Source: Chitinophaga eiseniae (lineage in GTDB: Bacteria > Bacteroidota > Bacteroidia > Chitinophagales > Chitinophagaceae). Taken from it: a stretch of 64,000 bases of DNA. The notes under the pieces were generated by a model, which was not told where the DNA came from, made no database searches, and saw nothing but the letters and a program-made list of their open reading frames with translations. Positions 52,246 to 60,901 of this stretch are shown one piece after another. Positions within the stretch are counted from its first letter, which is position 1. Every line of letters begins with the position of its first letter. Position numbers and translations under genes: made by a program. The DNA lies in the NCBI RefSeq assembly GCF_900167135.1, contig NZ_FUWZ01000001.1, positions 868,001-932,000 on the forward strand, in the 5' to 3' direction.

Positions 52246-54819
52246 TTACTGCACTACTTCCTGCATGCCCTGCATACCGCCGGCCATGTTCTTGCGTTTG
52301 AACAGCGTCATATCCACTTTCCCGAAGCGATAAGCGAAGTTGAGGCGGATCATCTGCGGATCACGGAGCCGGTTGTAATACTGCGTGAAGTAAGCGCTTT
52401 CAGAGTACTGGTCCATTTTGCGGGTCCTGAAGATATCGCTGAAGCTCAGTGTCACCGAAGCGGCATTGTTTTTCAGGAAGCTCTTCTTGATCGCGGCATC
52501 CACGGCGTAGAAGGAAGCAATGTAACCTTGTGACGCATTTTGTGACTGCTGCATAGGAGGCCCGTCCTGTCTGCCTTTGTTGTCGTTAACCGGCAGATTA
52601 GTTTTGGACTGGTACAAACCGGTGAGCTGTATCTCGAAGTTGAGCGGCAGCTTGAAGGTGTTGTTCAATTTGCCGAACCAGGCCCACAGAGCGTCCTGCG
52701 AAGGCTGACCGGTATTGTCCGTATTAATTTTCGAATTGTAAATATTCACGTTGGCAGACATCGACCACCATTTGGTAAGGGTGTTCATGGACGTCAGTTC
52801 CGCACCCATGGAGTAGCTGGAATTGGCATTGATATAGGTATTTACCAGCAGTTCGGCGCCATTGGCCGGATCGGTTTCCTTGGTGAGGAAGCGGGTGATC
52901 AAACCGTTGGTGTGCTTGTAGTACACCGTACCCATGAAAGTGTTGTTGCCTTTAAATGTTTTGAGGTAAGACATTTCCACAGAGTTGGTGAACTCAGGCA
53001 CCAGACCGGGATTACCTTTCGTGATGTTCAGTTTATCGGTAGAATCGGTAAACGGAATCAGCTGGAAGAAGTTCGGCCTGTTGATCCTGCGGGTATAGCT
53101 TACCTGGAGTTCCTGGTCGTGTTTCAGCTTCTGGCTGAGGAACACGGACGGGAACAAGCTGACAGGGTAGTTGTTTTTAAACTCCTGTTTTACGTTGATC
53201 AGTTCCCCGTTGTAGTCAGAGCTTTCTGCACGCAGTCCCACCTTGTAACCAAAGTTTTTGATGGTTTGGGAGATGCTGGCGTAAGCGGCGTATACGTTGT
53301 CCGTATTCTTGAAATTGTTGGATGCGCCGGGGATCAGTTTGTATTCCTTGGTATCGTGGTCGTAAATGTAGTTATTGAAATTAGTTTCCGTACGGCGGCT
53401 GGACATGCGCAGACCTGTTTCCAGTTTCAGTGTTTTGGTGAAGGGTCTTACGTAGTCTGTCTGTACGGTGATGAAGGAGATCTTGCCGTTACCGAGTATC
53501 TGTTGTTTGTCGGTACGGTTGATGGCGCTGCCTTGACCGTTGCTGTAGAAATCGGTGATGTAGTCAGCGTTATTTTTGCTTTTACCGCCGAAATAGTTCG
53601 CGTCTACCGTCAGCTCTTCACCTTCCCTGGGGAACAGGTGTTTCATGCCCAGTACCAGCCCGTTCGCGTCGAACGCCATTTTGGAATGGGAGTTACGTTC
53701 GCTGAACATGTGGGTGATGTCTTTGCCTCTGATGGTATCTGTGAAGATGTTGATATTCTCTTCCGGTTTGAATTCACCGTGTACTTTGATACCGGAGATG
53801 GAGAAGGTGGTGCGGTTGGTGGCAAACCAGTCTACGCCTACTTTTCCGAAGGCGAAGCCGCCGTTGGATTTGTTGGTGTTGGACTGGAGGATGTGGGTGT
53901 TCGGGTTATCGCCGAAATTGAGCCTGTCGGTGGTACCGGAGGTACGGCTCTTCATCTGGTTGCCCATAGCGCTGGCGGAGAAATTGAGTTTACCCTGGCG
54001 TACGTTGAAGTCGGCGCCTGCATTGAGTGCGCCGCGTTTGTCCACACCGGCGCGGAGGTTACCGTTGTAGCCGGTTTTACGGTTTTTCTTCAGTACGATG
54101 TTGAGGATGCCTGCGTTACCGCCGGACGCGTCGTATTTGGCCGAAGGGTTGGTGATCACTTCCACGCTTTCGATCGCATCAGCAGGGATCTGTTCGAGGG
54201 TGAGCGTGGTGGGACGGCCGTCGATGAACAGCTGGGGGGCGCTGTTACGCAGGGTAACGTTCCCGTCGATGTCCACATTCACAGAGGGCACGTTTTTCAT
54301 CACGTCGAGGGCGGTGCCGCCGGTGCTCGTAATATTTTTCTCCACGTTAAACACCTTTTTGTCAATATCCATCTGCATGATGGGCTTGGAGCCGGTAACG
54401 GTTACGCCCTGCAGCTGCGTAGTGCTGGAGGCCAGTTTGATGTTACCGAGGTCTTTATCGATCGGTGGGAATACGACCGGCTGGGTGTAGGTTTTGTAGC
54501 CGGTGCCGGAAGCCTGTAATTTAAGTGGCCCTCTGAGCGGCAGCTCGTCGAGGCTGAACTCCCCGTTGGCCTGGGTAAGTACGCCTTTTACGAGCACGTC
54601 CTTCATCTTTTTGGTGGCAGAGTCCATACGGCCCTGCAGGATGATCACGGAGGCATAACCAACGGGTTTGCCGTCGGCGTCAATTAATTTCCCATATATA
54701 TGTCCGATATTACCTGGACCTTTGCCAGCCATACCGGGGGGCATTTTTCCGCCCGGGGCCTGGGCGTGTGCTTGTGTCAGCAGGAGCACAAACATGAAAA
54801 ACAAATAGATTTTTCGCAT
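52246..54819 (-). CDS. TonB-dependent receptor, outer-membrane beta-barrel (OMP_b-brl_3 type)
   Basis: The 857-residue protein has a signal peptide (MRKIYLFFMFVLLLTQAHAQ) and a glycine/proline-rich spacer. A carboxypeptidase-regulatory domain follows (about 45-130: IYGKLIDADGKPVGYASVII), then a plug (about 135-235: DVMKNVPSVNVDIDGNVTLR, IPADAIESVEVITNPSAKYD) and a large barrel. There is no STN domain, so it is not coupled to a FecI/FecR system. It is directly downstream of a LytS/LytTR pair in the same direction, with its own -7 match; that pair may control it. The cargo is unknown; this branch often lies with peptide or siderophore functions but no evidence decides here. Confidence 0.93.
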   Translation of the reverse strand: MRKIYLFFMFVLLLTQAHAQAPGGKMPPGMAGKGPGNIGHIYGKLIDADGKPVGYASVIILQGRMDSATKKMKDVLVKGVLTQANGEFSLDELPLRGPLKLQASGTGYKTYTQPVVFPPIDKDLGNIKLASSTTQLQGVTVTGSKPIMQMDIDKKVFNVEKNITSTGGTALDVMKNVPSVNVDIDGNVTLRNSAPQLFIDGRPTTLTLEQIPADAIESVEVITNPSAKYDASGGNAGILNIVLKKNRKTGYNGNLRAGVDKRGALNAGADFNVRQGKLNFSASAMGNQMKSRTSGTTDRLNFGDNPNTHILQSNTNKSNGGFAFGKVGVDWFATNRTTFSISGIKVHGEFKPEENINIFTDTIRGKDITHMFSERNSHSKMAFDANGLVLGMKHLFPREGEELTVDANYFGGKSKNNADYITDFYSNGQGSAINRTDKQQILGNGKISFITVQTDYVRPFTKTLKLETGLRMSSRRTETNFNNYIYDHDTKEYKLIPGASNNFKNTDNVYAAYASISQTIKNFGYKVGLRAESSDYNGELINVKQEFKNNYPVSLFPSVFLSQKLKHDQELQVSYTRRINRPNFFQLIPFTDSTDKLNITKGNPGLVPEFTNSVEMSYLKTFKGNNTFMGTVYYKHTNGLITRFLTKETDPANGAELLVNTYINANSSYSMGAELTSMNTLTKWWSMSANVNIYNSKINTDNTGQPSQDALWAWFGKLNNTFKLPLNFEIQLTGLYQSKTNLPVNDNKGRQDGPPMQQSQNASQGYIASFYAVDAAIKKSFLKNNAASVTLSFSDIFRTRKMDQYSESAYFTQYYNRLRDPQMIRLNFAYRFGKVDMTLFKRKNMAGGMQGMQEVVQ

Positions 54820-54840
54820 TGTATTAGAATTCTGAGTATA

Positions 54841-54848
54841 CAAAAGTA
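54841..54848 (-). promoter_or_regulatory. Putative -7 box for the TonB receptor gene
   Basis: The leftward strand reads TACTTTTG (exact TAnnTTTG) 22 bp before the start at 54819; a TTTG occurs 24 bp further upstream as a possible -33 element. Confidence 0.5.
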
Positions 54849-54916
54849 GACTTGCCAAATCGATTTTTTAGGCAAATGAGATGAAAGGGCGCTTTTTTGC
54901 TACAAAACAGGCTTTA

Positions 54917-55627
54917 TCAGGATTGACTTTTTCCCGCGATCGCATAAAGGGCATCCCGGTAGGTGTCGCCAACGGGTAGTTCGATATCCTGCAGGAACAC
55001 ACTGTTTTTCCGGATAGCGGTGATGGCGGCCACCGAAATGATGTACGATTTGTGAATGCGGATGAACCGGGAGGGCGGCAGCTGTTCTTCGAGGCTTTTG
55101 ATGCTCATACGGGTAATAACCGGTTTGTTGGTACTTTTCAGCTGGATTTTTACATAATCCTTTAACCCTTCTATCCAGATAATATCCGCGAAGACCACTT
55201 TAAACAGGCTGTAATCCACGTTGACAAAGAAAAAATCGCTTTGGTCGCGGGCAGCTTTGCCGGCGCTCCGGAGCTGATGCAGTTCGTTGGCTTTGTTGCA
55301 GGCTTTTACAAAACGTTCCAGGGATACCGGTTTAACGAGGTAATCGGTAACGTCGAGATTGAACCCTTCGAGGGCGTATTTCTCATAAGCAGTGATCAGG
55401 ATGACGAGCGGCTTGCTGGCCATGGATTGCAGGAACTGCAGGCCGGTGAGGCCCGGCATCTGGATATCGAGGAAAATCAGATCGATCTGCTGCGTCCGCA
55501 ATACTTCCATCGCTTCGAAAGCATTGTTACATTTTGCTACCAGTTGCAGATAAGGCACCATGCTGATATTGTCTTCCAGCAAATCGAGCGCCAGCGGTTC
55601 GTCATCAACGGCTATACATCTCATCAA
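54917..55627 (-). CDS. LytTR family response regulator
   Basis: The 236-residue protein has a receiver domain (1-120) with Asp54 as phospho-acceptor in LIFLDIQMPGLTGLQFL and the conserved Lys in DYLVKPVSLERF. The C-terminal LytTR DNA-binding domain (about 138-232) shows DIIWIEGLKDYVKIQL and FIRIHKSYIISVAAITAIRK. LytTR regulators bind direct repeats near promoters. The cognate kinase gene lies 19 bp upstream. The TonB receptor 98 bp downstream is the closest candidate target. Confidence 0.95.
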   Translation of the reverse strand: MMRCIAVDDEPLALDLLEDNISMVPYLQLVAKCNNAFEAMEVLRTQQIDLIFLDIQMPGLTGLQFLQSMASKPLVILITAYEKYALEGFNLDVTDYLVKPVSLERFVKACNKANELHQLRSAGKAARDQSDFFFVNVDYSLFKVVFADIIWIEGLKDYVKIQLKSTNKPVITRMSIKSLEEQLPPSRFIRIHKSYIISVAAITAIRKNSVFLQDIELPVGDTYRDALYAIAGKSQS

Positions 55628-55646
55628 AAAATGTTGATTTTGGCAT

Positions 55647-56687
55647 TTAATGCAGATCCAGCTGCAATGTTACGTAAAACCAGTCATCTTTGGTGTTGAT
55701 CTGGAGTACGTAATTATTCCCATAAAGCAGGTTGAGCCGGCGTTTTACATTGGCCAGCCCGATGCCGCTGGTTTTATCTTTTACTTCTTCCGATGCGGTG
55801 CTGTACTTGTTCCTCACGGCGAAAAAGAGTTTGTCGGCCGTAGTGAACAGGTTGATATCGATCCGGGCGTTCATAATGAAGCCGGTACCGTGCTTGAAGG
55901 CGTTTTCCACGAATGGTATCAGCAACATCGGTTCTATCTCGTAGTGGTTGTTGGGCACGTTCATTTCTACATTGATCACCACATTTTTGCCAAAACGCTG
56001 CCGCTGCAGGTCGATATAACTTTGCAGGTATTCCACCTCGCGCTGGAGCGGCATTTTCTCTTCATCCGCCTCGTAGAGCATATACCGCATCAGCGAGGAT
56101 AGTTTTATGAGAGAGGGCTCCAGCAGGTCCGATTTTTTCCGGGCCAGGGACACCATATTATTAAGCACATTGAACATAAAGTGGGGGCTTACCTGCGACC
56201 GCAGGAGGGACAGTTCCGTTTTCAGGTTCTCGTTTTCCCGGGCGCTGTCTTTCCGGTCCATCAGTATCCGCTCCCGTACCATCTGAAATGCCGTGCTGGC
56301 GGACAGGATAAACAGGAAGGTAAAGACGGTGAACAGTATCAGCGGTTTCAGGTCCACCATGGTTTTACCAAGGTAGAACCGTTCAAAGGCAAACCGCATG
56401 GCGCAAAAAAAGAGGAATACCAGCAGCAGCGCGCCGGTGTATTCCATGGTCCGCTTTTGTTGTACCAGCTTGGGTATCAGGTAGAATGCGTTGGTGTAAA
56501 AAAAAATGATCTGGGTAAGGTAAAAAACGAGCAGGAAATAGAACCAGGACGCCCGTTCCGCCATCTCGGCGGGAGATGGTTTTTCGTAGGTGGGGCGCAG
56601 CAGGAAAGGGAGCGAGTACAACAGCGTCCACACAAGTGCATGCGTCGCGACAATAGCCCATTTGCGGTTATACCATTCGTTTGCCAT
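55647..56687 (-). CDS. LytS-like (YehU-type) sensor histidine kinase
   Basis: The 346-residue kinase has four membrane helices in the first 135 residues, with very short loops and no extracellular sensor domain. The His_kinase domain (about 150-230) has the phospho-acceptor in LRSQVSPHFMFNVLNNMVSL. The ATPase domain shows PMLLIPFVENAFKHGTG (N box) and KTSGIGLANVKRRLNLLYG (G box). It belongs to the group that signals to LytTR regulators and pairs with the gene immediately downstream. A GCAAAG-type hairpin lies about 70 bp upstream of its start. Confidence 0.95.
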   Translation of the reverse strand: MANEWYNRKWAIVATHALVWTLLYSLPFLLRPTYEKPSPAEMAERASWFYFLLVFYLTQIIFFYTNAFYLIPKLVQQKRTMEYTGALLLVFLFFCAMRFAFERFYLGKTMVDLKPLILFTVFTFLFILSASTAFQMVRERILMDRKDSARENENLKTELSLLRSQVSPHFMFNVLNNMVSLARKKSDLLEPSLIKLSSLMRYMLYEADEEKMPLQREVEYLQSYIDLQRQRFGKNVVINVEMNVPNNHYEIEPMLLIPFVENAFKHGTGFIMNARIDINLFTTADKLFFAVRNKYSTASEEVKDKTSGIGLANVKRRLNLLYGNNYVLQINTKDDWFYVTLQLDLH

Positions 56688-56757
56688 GCCGCAATTTAGA
56701 CATAAATGATGATGCGACAGGACAAGTTGCGACCAACACCCCTATTCCCACGATGTA

Positions 56758-56918
56758 GGTTCTCGCAAAGACGCAAAGCAGCAAAGAACGCAAAGTTTTT
56801 TAAGAATAAATAAGAAAGCAAAGGAGCGAAGATCACATTTGATCTCCGCTCCTTTGCTTTCTTTGCTCGCTTATATGTTTCTTTGCGTTCTTTGCTGCTT
56901 TGCGTCTTTGCGAGAACC
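56758..56918. repeat. GCAAAG-type long hairpin element, copy 3 (best preserved)
   Basis: The arms start GGTTCTCGCAAAGACGCAAA and are perfectly complementary over their outer 38 bases. They diverge in the middle, then pair again near the apex (AAAGCAAAGGAGCG and GATC on both sides of a 6-base loop). Total 161 bp. It occupies the whole gap between the kinase start region and the ABC1 kinase stop at 56926. Confidence 0.9.
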
Positions 56919-56925
56919 CACTGGC

Positions 56926-58248
56926 TTACTTCGTTTCCCTGCGAGGCGAGAAACCACTGGCGCCGGTCACAATGTTGGCTTTTAGCTCACTTAAAATAGA
57001 ATACAGCCCGAAATAGGTACGGTTAATATATAAGCTATGCCGGGACCCTCTGGCCACCTTGGACTCCCTGACTTCCTTCATGTTATAAAGTTCGTCCATA
57101 TAAGCGTAGATTTCATTGAAGTAGCCTTCGTTGCCGAAGTCAAAATGATCTACGGTGAAGGGGAGGGTGAGCAGATCTATCATATGCTGGAAAAGCCCGG
57201 AGAAGAATTCCACTTCTTTGGGAGTATCCGTAGGGTGGATCATTTCCAGGTTGGTATATATCTCATAGCGGCGCTTGTCGTCTTTCAACACCTCCTTGTC
57301 GGTGAGCAGGAAATAATTGTAGTAGAAATCGTCCGGTATTTCCTTTACGCAACCGAAATCGAAAATACCCACGGTACCGTCGGGCCGCATGAGGAAGTTG
57401 CCTGGGTGGGGATCGGCGTGGACCTGTTTCAGCTGGTGTACCTGGAACTGGTAAAAGTCCCAGAGGGCCTGTCCGATTTTATTGCGGGCTTCCTGGGAGG
57501 GATTGCCCTGCAGGAATTCTTTCAGGTGCTGCCCGTCGAGCCAGTCCATCGTGATGATCCTGTCGGACGACAGTTCCGGGTAGTACTGCGGGAACAGCAG
57601 GTGGGGGATATGGGCGCATTCGCGGGAAAGGGCCATAGAGCGGGTCAGCTCCAGTCGATAGTCTGTTTCCTCCAGCAGTTTGCTTTCTATCTCCTCAAAA
57701 TATTTGTCCATGTCCACTTCGTTCATGCCTACAATGCGGATGGCAAAGGGTTTTACGATGCGGAGGTCTGACTTTACGCTGTTGGCCACGCCGGGGTACT
57801 GTATTTTTACGGCCAGCGCTTTCCCGTCTTTCCAGGCTTTATGTACCTGGCCGATGGAGGCGGCGTTGGAGGCGCGCATCTCAAATTTATCGTACAGCTG
57901 TGCCGGTGATTTGCCCAGCGTTTTTACGAAGGTATTGACCACCAGCGGGCCGGAGAGTGGCGGTGCGCTGTATTGTGACATGGCAAATTTCTCGGTATAG
58001 GCTTTGGGTAGCATGCCTTTGTCCATACTGAGCATCTGTGCCACCTTCAGGGCGCTGCCTTTCAGGCTGCTGAGCGTTTCGTAAATATCGGCGGCGTTAT
58101 CCTGGTGGAGCGTCTCTTTGGAAAGAGACGGGTCCACCAGTTTACGGGTATAATGTTTAATATAGTTGGTCCCTACTTTCAGTCCGGTGGTGACAAATTT
58201 TCCCGCCCTTTCCACTTTGGAGGTGGGAATATTGGATTGTTCTTTCAT
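56926..58248 (-). CDS. ABC1/AarF/UbiB family atypical kinase
   Basis: The 440-residue protein is an ABC1 (UbiB/COQ8-like) ATPase. It shows KGSALKVAQMLSMDKGMLPK (KxGQ-like N-terminal extension), the Ala-rich loop ASNAASIGQVHKAWKDGK with the nucleotide Lys in ALAVKIQYPG, the catalytic loop VHADPHPGNFLMRPDG and the metal Asp in VGIFDFGCVKE. Family members support quinone synthesis or lipid handling. No ubiquinone or menaquinone genes lie nearby. It is 5 bp downstream of a TetR gene in one operon, so it is probably self-regulated with it. Confidence 0.93.
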   Translation of the reverse strand: MKEQSNIPTSKVERAGKFVTTGLKVGTNYIKHYTRKLVDPSLSKETLHQDNAADIYETLSSLKGSALKVAQMLSMDKGMLPKAYTEKFAMSQYSAPPLSGPLVVNTFVKTLGKSPAQLYDKFEMRASNAASIGQVHKAWKDGKALAVKIQYPGVANSVKSDLRIVKPFAIRIVGMNEVDMDKYFEEIESKLLEETDYRLELTRSMALSRECAHIPHLLFPQYYPELSSDRIITMDWLDGQHLKEFLQGNPSQEARNKIGQALWDFYQFQVHQLKQVHADPHPGNFLMRPDGTVGIFDFGCVKEIPDDFYYNYFLLTDKEVLKDDKRRYEIYTNLEMIHPTDTPKEVEFFSGLFQHMIDLLTLPFTVDHFDFGNEGYFNEIYAYMDELYNMKEVRESKVARGSRHSLYINRTYFGLYSILSELKANIVTGASGFSPRRETK

Positions 58249-58253
58249 AAAGC

Positions 58254-58880
58254 CTATTTCCGCGTGAAGATGAATTTGCCAAAGTCGAGCAGCGAATCCA
58301 GGGTATTGGATTTTATCAGCTGGAAGCTAAGGTTGACTGCTTTTTCGATGGCGGCATCTGTCATTTCAAAATTGGCGCTGGAGTCGTTGAGCCAGTATTT
58401 CAGTACGAAAAGGGTCTGGACCCAGAAGCCATGTACATATTGATCGGAGATATATTTTCTTTCCTTGATTTCGTTGGAGACATATCCTTCTTTTATCAGT
58501 TCCCTTACGTAGGCGTAAAAGGCATGTTTGAAGGTGTCCAGTTTATTGCGGTAAAGGTCCGGCAGTCTGAATTGTTCCCTTTGTTGCAGGAAGTAGCTGC
58601 GATCGTCCTTCAATTTCTGTACCCAGAGGAAATAAAAGGCCAGCAGTTTTTCCTGTGCGGAATATTGCTGGTACGTTTCGTCGTTGCGCAGTTGCGCAAG
58701 GGTGTCTTCAAAAACAGCCAGCCAGATATCTTTTTCGATAGCTTCCAGTGAACTGTAATGTTCGTAGAAAGCATTTTCAGCGATGTCCAGCTGTTTGCAA
58801 AGGCTATATACAGAAACAGGGGCCTTACCGTTTTCCAGCCAATAAAGTTTGTAAGCGTTACGGATGAGTTGTTTGTCCAT
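58254..58880 (-). CDS. TetR family transcriptional regulator
   Basis: The 208-residue protein begins with a TetR-type helix-turn-helix (about 1-55: VYSLCKQLDIAENAFYEHYS). An all-helical ligand/dimerisation domain follows (about 60-205). It is directly upstream of the ABC1 kinase gene in the same direction, an arrangement that suggests it senses a membrane lipid or quinone-linked signal for that kinase; this is inference. ATG 58880 (MDKQLIRNAYKLYWL) is preferred over the longer frame start at 58937. Confidence 0.85.
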   Translation of the reverse strand: MDKQLIRNAYKLYWLENGKAPVSVYSLCKQLDIAENAFYEHYSSLEAIEKDIWLAVFEDTLAQLRNDETYQQYSAQEKLLAFYFLWVQKLKDDRSYFLQQREQFRLPDLYRNKLDTFKHAFYAYVRELIKEGYVSNEIKERKYISDQYVHGFWVQTLFVLKYWLNDSSANFEMTDAAIEKAVNLSFQLIKSNTLDSLLDFGKFIFTRK

Positions 58881-58959
58881 GTGCAAGGTTTTACTATGGT
58901 TGTAATACCCCGCCCGGAGCGGTCCGGAGGTTGTCATCTGCGGGGAAAAACACTGTATA

Positions 58960-58967
58960 CAAATTTA
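58960..58967 (-). promoter_or_regulatory. Putative -7 box for the TetR-ABC1 operon
   Basis: The leftward strand reads TAAATTTG (exact TAnnTTTG) 80 bp before the TetR start. A TTG 16 bp further upstream is closer than the usual -33 spacing. Confidence 0.4.
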
Positions 58968-59034
58968 CGCTTTCAGCGATTACCAACTTTAACTTTAACA
59001 CCACCTTTGCATTTAAATATTTAATCATTTGGTT

Positions 59035-59164
59035 ATTTGATTTATGGATTATTTGATTTTGGAATTTCGGGCATTCGCCATGAAGATCAATTCAATATAA
59101 TATAACATGGTATTCGATTTATTAAATTCCAAAATCAAAAAATCCCCCAATCCGTAAATCAAAT
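59035..59164. repeat. AT-rich long inverted repeat
   Basis: The left arm (59035-59067: ATTTGATTTATGGATT, then ATTTGATTTTGGAATTT) matches the reverse complement of the right arm (59124-59164). The only differences are a 9-base insertion in the right arm and one or two changes. The 56-nt centre contains no gene. With the leader described below it accounts for most of the 598-bp gap 58881-59478. Confidence 0.75.
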
Positions 59165-59201
59165 CTTTAAATTGATAAAATAGAAAAATGTTAAAATATC
59201 T

Positions 59202-59209
59202 TATATTTG
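59202..59209 (+). promoter_or_regulatory. Putative -7 box for the rtcB transcript
   Basis: TATATTTG is an exact -7 match. Transcription from about 59215 would give rtcB a leader of about 265 nt. No -33 TTG at the standard spacing. Confidence 0.5.
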
Positions 59210-59250
59210 CCGCGTTATTCGTTTTTCTCACCTGTTAAAACGAACCACCC

Positions 59251-59295
59251 ATGACAGAACATCTCCACATATTACCTCTTGTAATGGCCGCCTAA
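59251..59295 (+). CDS. Possible 14-residue leader peptide upstream of rtcB
   Basis: ATG at 59251 opens a short frame MTEHLHILPLVMAA ending at TAA 59293-59295. The stop codon sits in a small hairpin (CGCCT at 59289-59293 with AGGCG at 59298-59302, AAAA loop). Such a frame can arise by chance; it is listed because it lies early in a long leader and its stop coincides with a hairpin. Confidence 0.25.
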   Translation: MTEHLHILPLVMAA

Positions 59296-59311
59296 AAAGG
59301 CGACCCGACCG

Positions 59312-59442
59312 GGTTATTTCCTGTATTTTTTGACATTGTTGCTGAATACCATGGTATGCCGTTTCCGGCCATACCGGGATGATTCCTTTGTTGCTCCGCA
59401 CAGCTTTCTGCGCTGCTGCGACAGACCTGCAGTGAAATAACC
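59312..59442 (+). ncRNA. Candidate structured RNA domain in the rtcB leader
   Basis: GGTTATTTC at 59312-59320 is perfectly complementary to GAAATAACC at 59434-59442 and would close a domain of 131 nt. Inside it, GGTATGCCG at 59353-59361 pairs with CGG at 59366-59368 and CATACC at 59370-59375 (9 bp, one bulge, loop TTTC). CAGC/GCTG at 59401-59415 gives a weaker third helix. The domain ends 36 nt before the rtcB start. It could be a regulatory leader, a processed RNA or a substrate of the ligase. I do not recognise a known riboswitch or tRNA-like fold. Confidence 0.4.
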
Positions 59443-59478
59443 GCATCAAAAATTTATTACCCCTTAATTACATACGTT

Positions 59479-60879
59479 TTGTCTGGATTAAAAACAAAAG
59501 AACTGAGTAAAATCGGTTATACAGATGACCGGGCCAGGAGCCTGGTGATCAATATTATGGCGCGGCATTTCAAACATCATGATAATGCCGCCATTATACA
59601 GCTGCTGACGGATATCAAAGCACGTCCGGCTGATTTTTTACAGGATGAGGTGCTGGGAAAGATAGCAGCGGTTTTCGCCGACCAGCCGGAGGTGCGTCAT
59701 TTTCAGTCGTTTGACTTGCTGGAAGCCGGCGGGCAGCTGAAAGTGTATGGCGGTAAAGACATAGAACATGCCGCCCGCCGGCAGATGGAGGTGGCCATGT
59801 CGTTGCCTGTCACGGTACAGGGAGCGTTGATGCCTGATGCGCATATGGGTTACGGCCTGCCGGTAGGCGGCGTGCTGGCTACCGAACAGGCGGTGATTCC
59901 CTATGCAGTAGGGGTCGACATTGGCTGCCGTATGGCGCTCACCCTTTTCGACGAGGGCGAAAGTTTCCTGAAGCGCTATAGTTACCAGTTGCAAATGGCG
60001 ATCAGGGAATATACGCACTTCGGTATGGAAGGAGGGCTGGAGTTCCGCCAGGAGCATGCAGTGCTGGACAGGCCGGAGTTCCGGGACACGCCGTTGTTGA
60101 AAAGCCTGCATGGCAAAGCGGTGCGGCAGCTGGGATCATCCGGCAGCGGTAACCACTTTGTAGAGTTCGGGCTGCTGACGCTGGAAGCAGACAATTCCCT
60201 GTCGCTGCCGTCGAAGCAGTACCTGGCTTTGTTGTCGCATTCCGGCAGTCGTGGTTTGGGCGCTGCTATCGCTCAGCACTATACGAAAATAGCGACCGAC
60301 ACCTGTAAGTTGCCGCGTGCTGCGCAGCAGCTGGCCTGGCTGGACATGAACAGCGAAGCAGGGCAGGAGTACTGGCTGAGTATGAACCTGGCCGGGGATT
60401 ACGCCCGCGCCTGCCATCAGCAGATACATCGTCACCTGGCAAAAGCGACGGGGCTAAAGAGCCTGGCCACCATTGAAAATCACCACAATTTTGCGTGGGA
60501 GGAAACGCTGACGGATACACGGAAAGTGATCATTCACCGGAAAGGCGCTACCCCGGCGCATGCCGGCGAGCTGGGCATTATTCCCGGCAGTATGACCACG
60601 CCGGCTTACCTGGTACGGGGCAAAGGCGCGGAGCAATCTTTGTATTCCGCCGCGCATGGGGCCGGCAGAGCGATGAGCCGCTCCAAAGCGCGGGAGAAAA
60701 TGACCGTATCGGCACTGAATAAAATAGTGGCCGGTGCGGGCGTGACCCTGATCGGCGGCAGCGTGGAGGAAAACCCGCTGGCCTATAAGGATATCGACCG
60801 GGTGATGGACGCCCAGCGGGAACTGGTGCAGGTGGAAGGCCGCTTTATGCCGGCCATCGTGCGGATGCATAAAGAATAG
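59479..60879 (+). CDS. rtcB: RNA-splicing ligase RtcB, TTG start
   Basis: The 466-residue enzyme joins 2',3'-cyclic phosphate or 3'-phosphate ends to 5'-OH ends with GTP and manganese. The RtcB blocks are complete: MPDAHMGYGLPVGGVLA, GVDIGCRMAL (metal Asp and Cys), GSSGSGNHFVEFG, HSGSRGLGAAIA, ENHHNFAWEE, HRKGATPAHAG, GIIPGSMTT, and SAAHGAGRAMSRSKA with the guanylated His. The frame has no ATG near the conserved N-terminus (SGLKTKELSKIGYTDDRARS), so TTG 59479 is the start. No rtcA, rtcR or Ro60 gene accompanies it. A hairpin terminator follows the stop. Confidence 0.96.
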   Translation: MSGLKTKELSKIGYTDDRARSLVINIMARHFKHHDNAAIIQLLTDIKARPADFLQDEVLGKIAAVFADQPEVRHFQSFDLLEAGGQLKVYGGKDIEHAARRQMEVAMSLPVTVQGALMPDAHMGYGLPVGGVLATEQAVIPYAVGVDIGCRMALTLFDEGESFLKRYSYQLQMAIREYTHFGMEGGLEFRQEHAVLDRPEFRDTPLLKSLHGKAVRQLGSSGSGNHFVEFGLLTLEADNSLSLPSKQYLALLSHSGSRGLGAAIAQHYTKIATDTCKLPRAAQQLAWLDMNSEAGQEYWLSMNLAGDYARACHQQIHRHLAKATGLKSLATIENHHNFAWEETLTDTRKVIIHRKGATPAHAGELGIIPGSMTTPAYLVRGKGAEQSLYSAAHGAGRAMSRSKAREKMTVSALNKIVAGAGVTLIGGSVEENPLAYKDIDRVMDAQRELVQVEGRFMPAIVRMHKE

Positions 60880-60901
60880 CCACTACCGTTATGACGGTAA
60901 A

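Noticed and set aside
52912-54519. A 535-codon open frame on the plus strand opposite the TonB receptor gene
   Set aside because: Antisense of a receptor with clear signal peptide, plug and barrel; long antisense frames are common in this GC-rich coding DNA.
56758-56918. The hairpin elements considered as insertion sequences
   Set aside because: They encode no transposase, are at most about 160 bp and show no obvious target-site duplication; a non-autonomous element remains possible.
59312-59442. rtcB leader domain considered as a tRNA or tRNA-like gene
   Set aside because: No T-loop (GGTTCGAATCC-like) sequence and no cloverleaf could be drawn.
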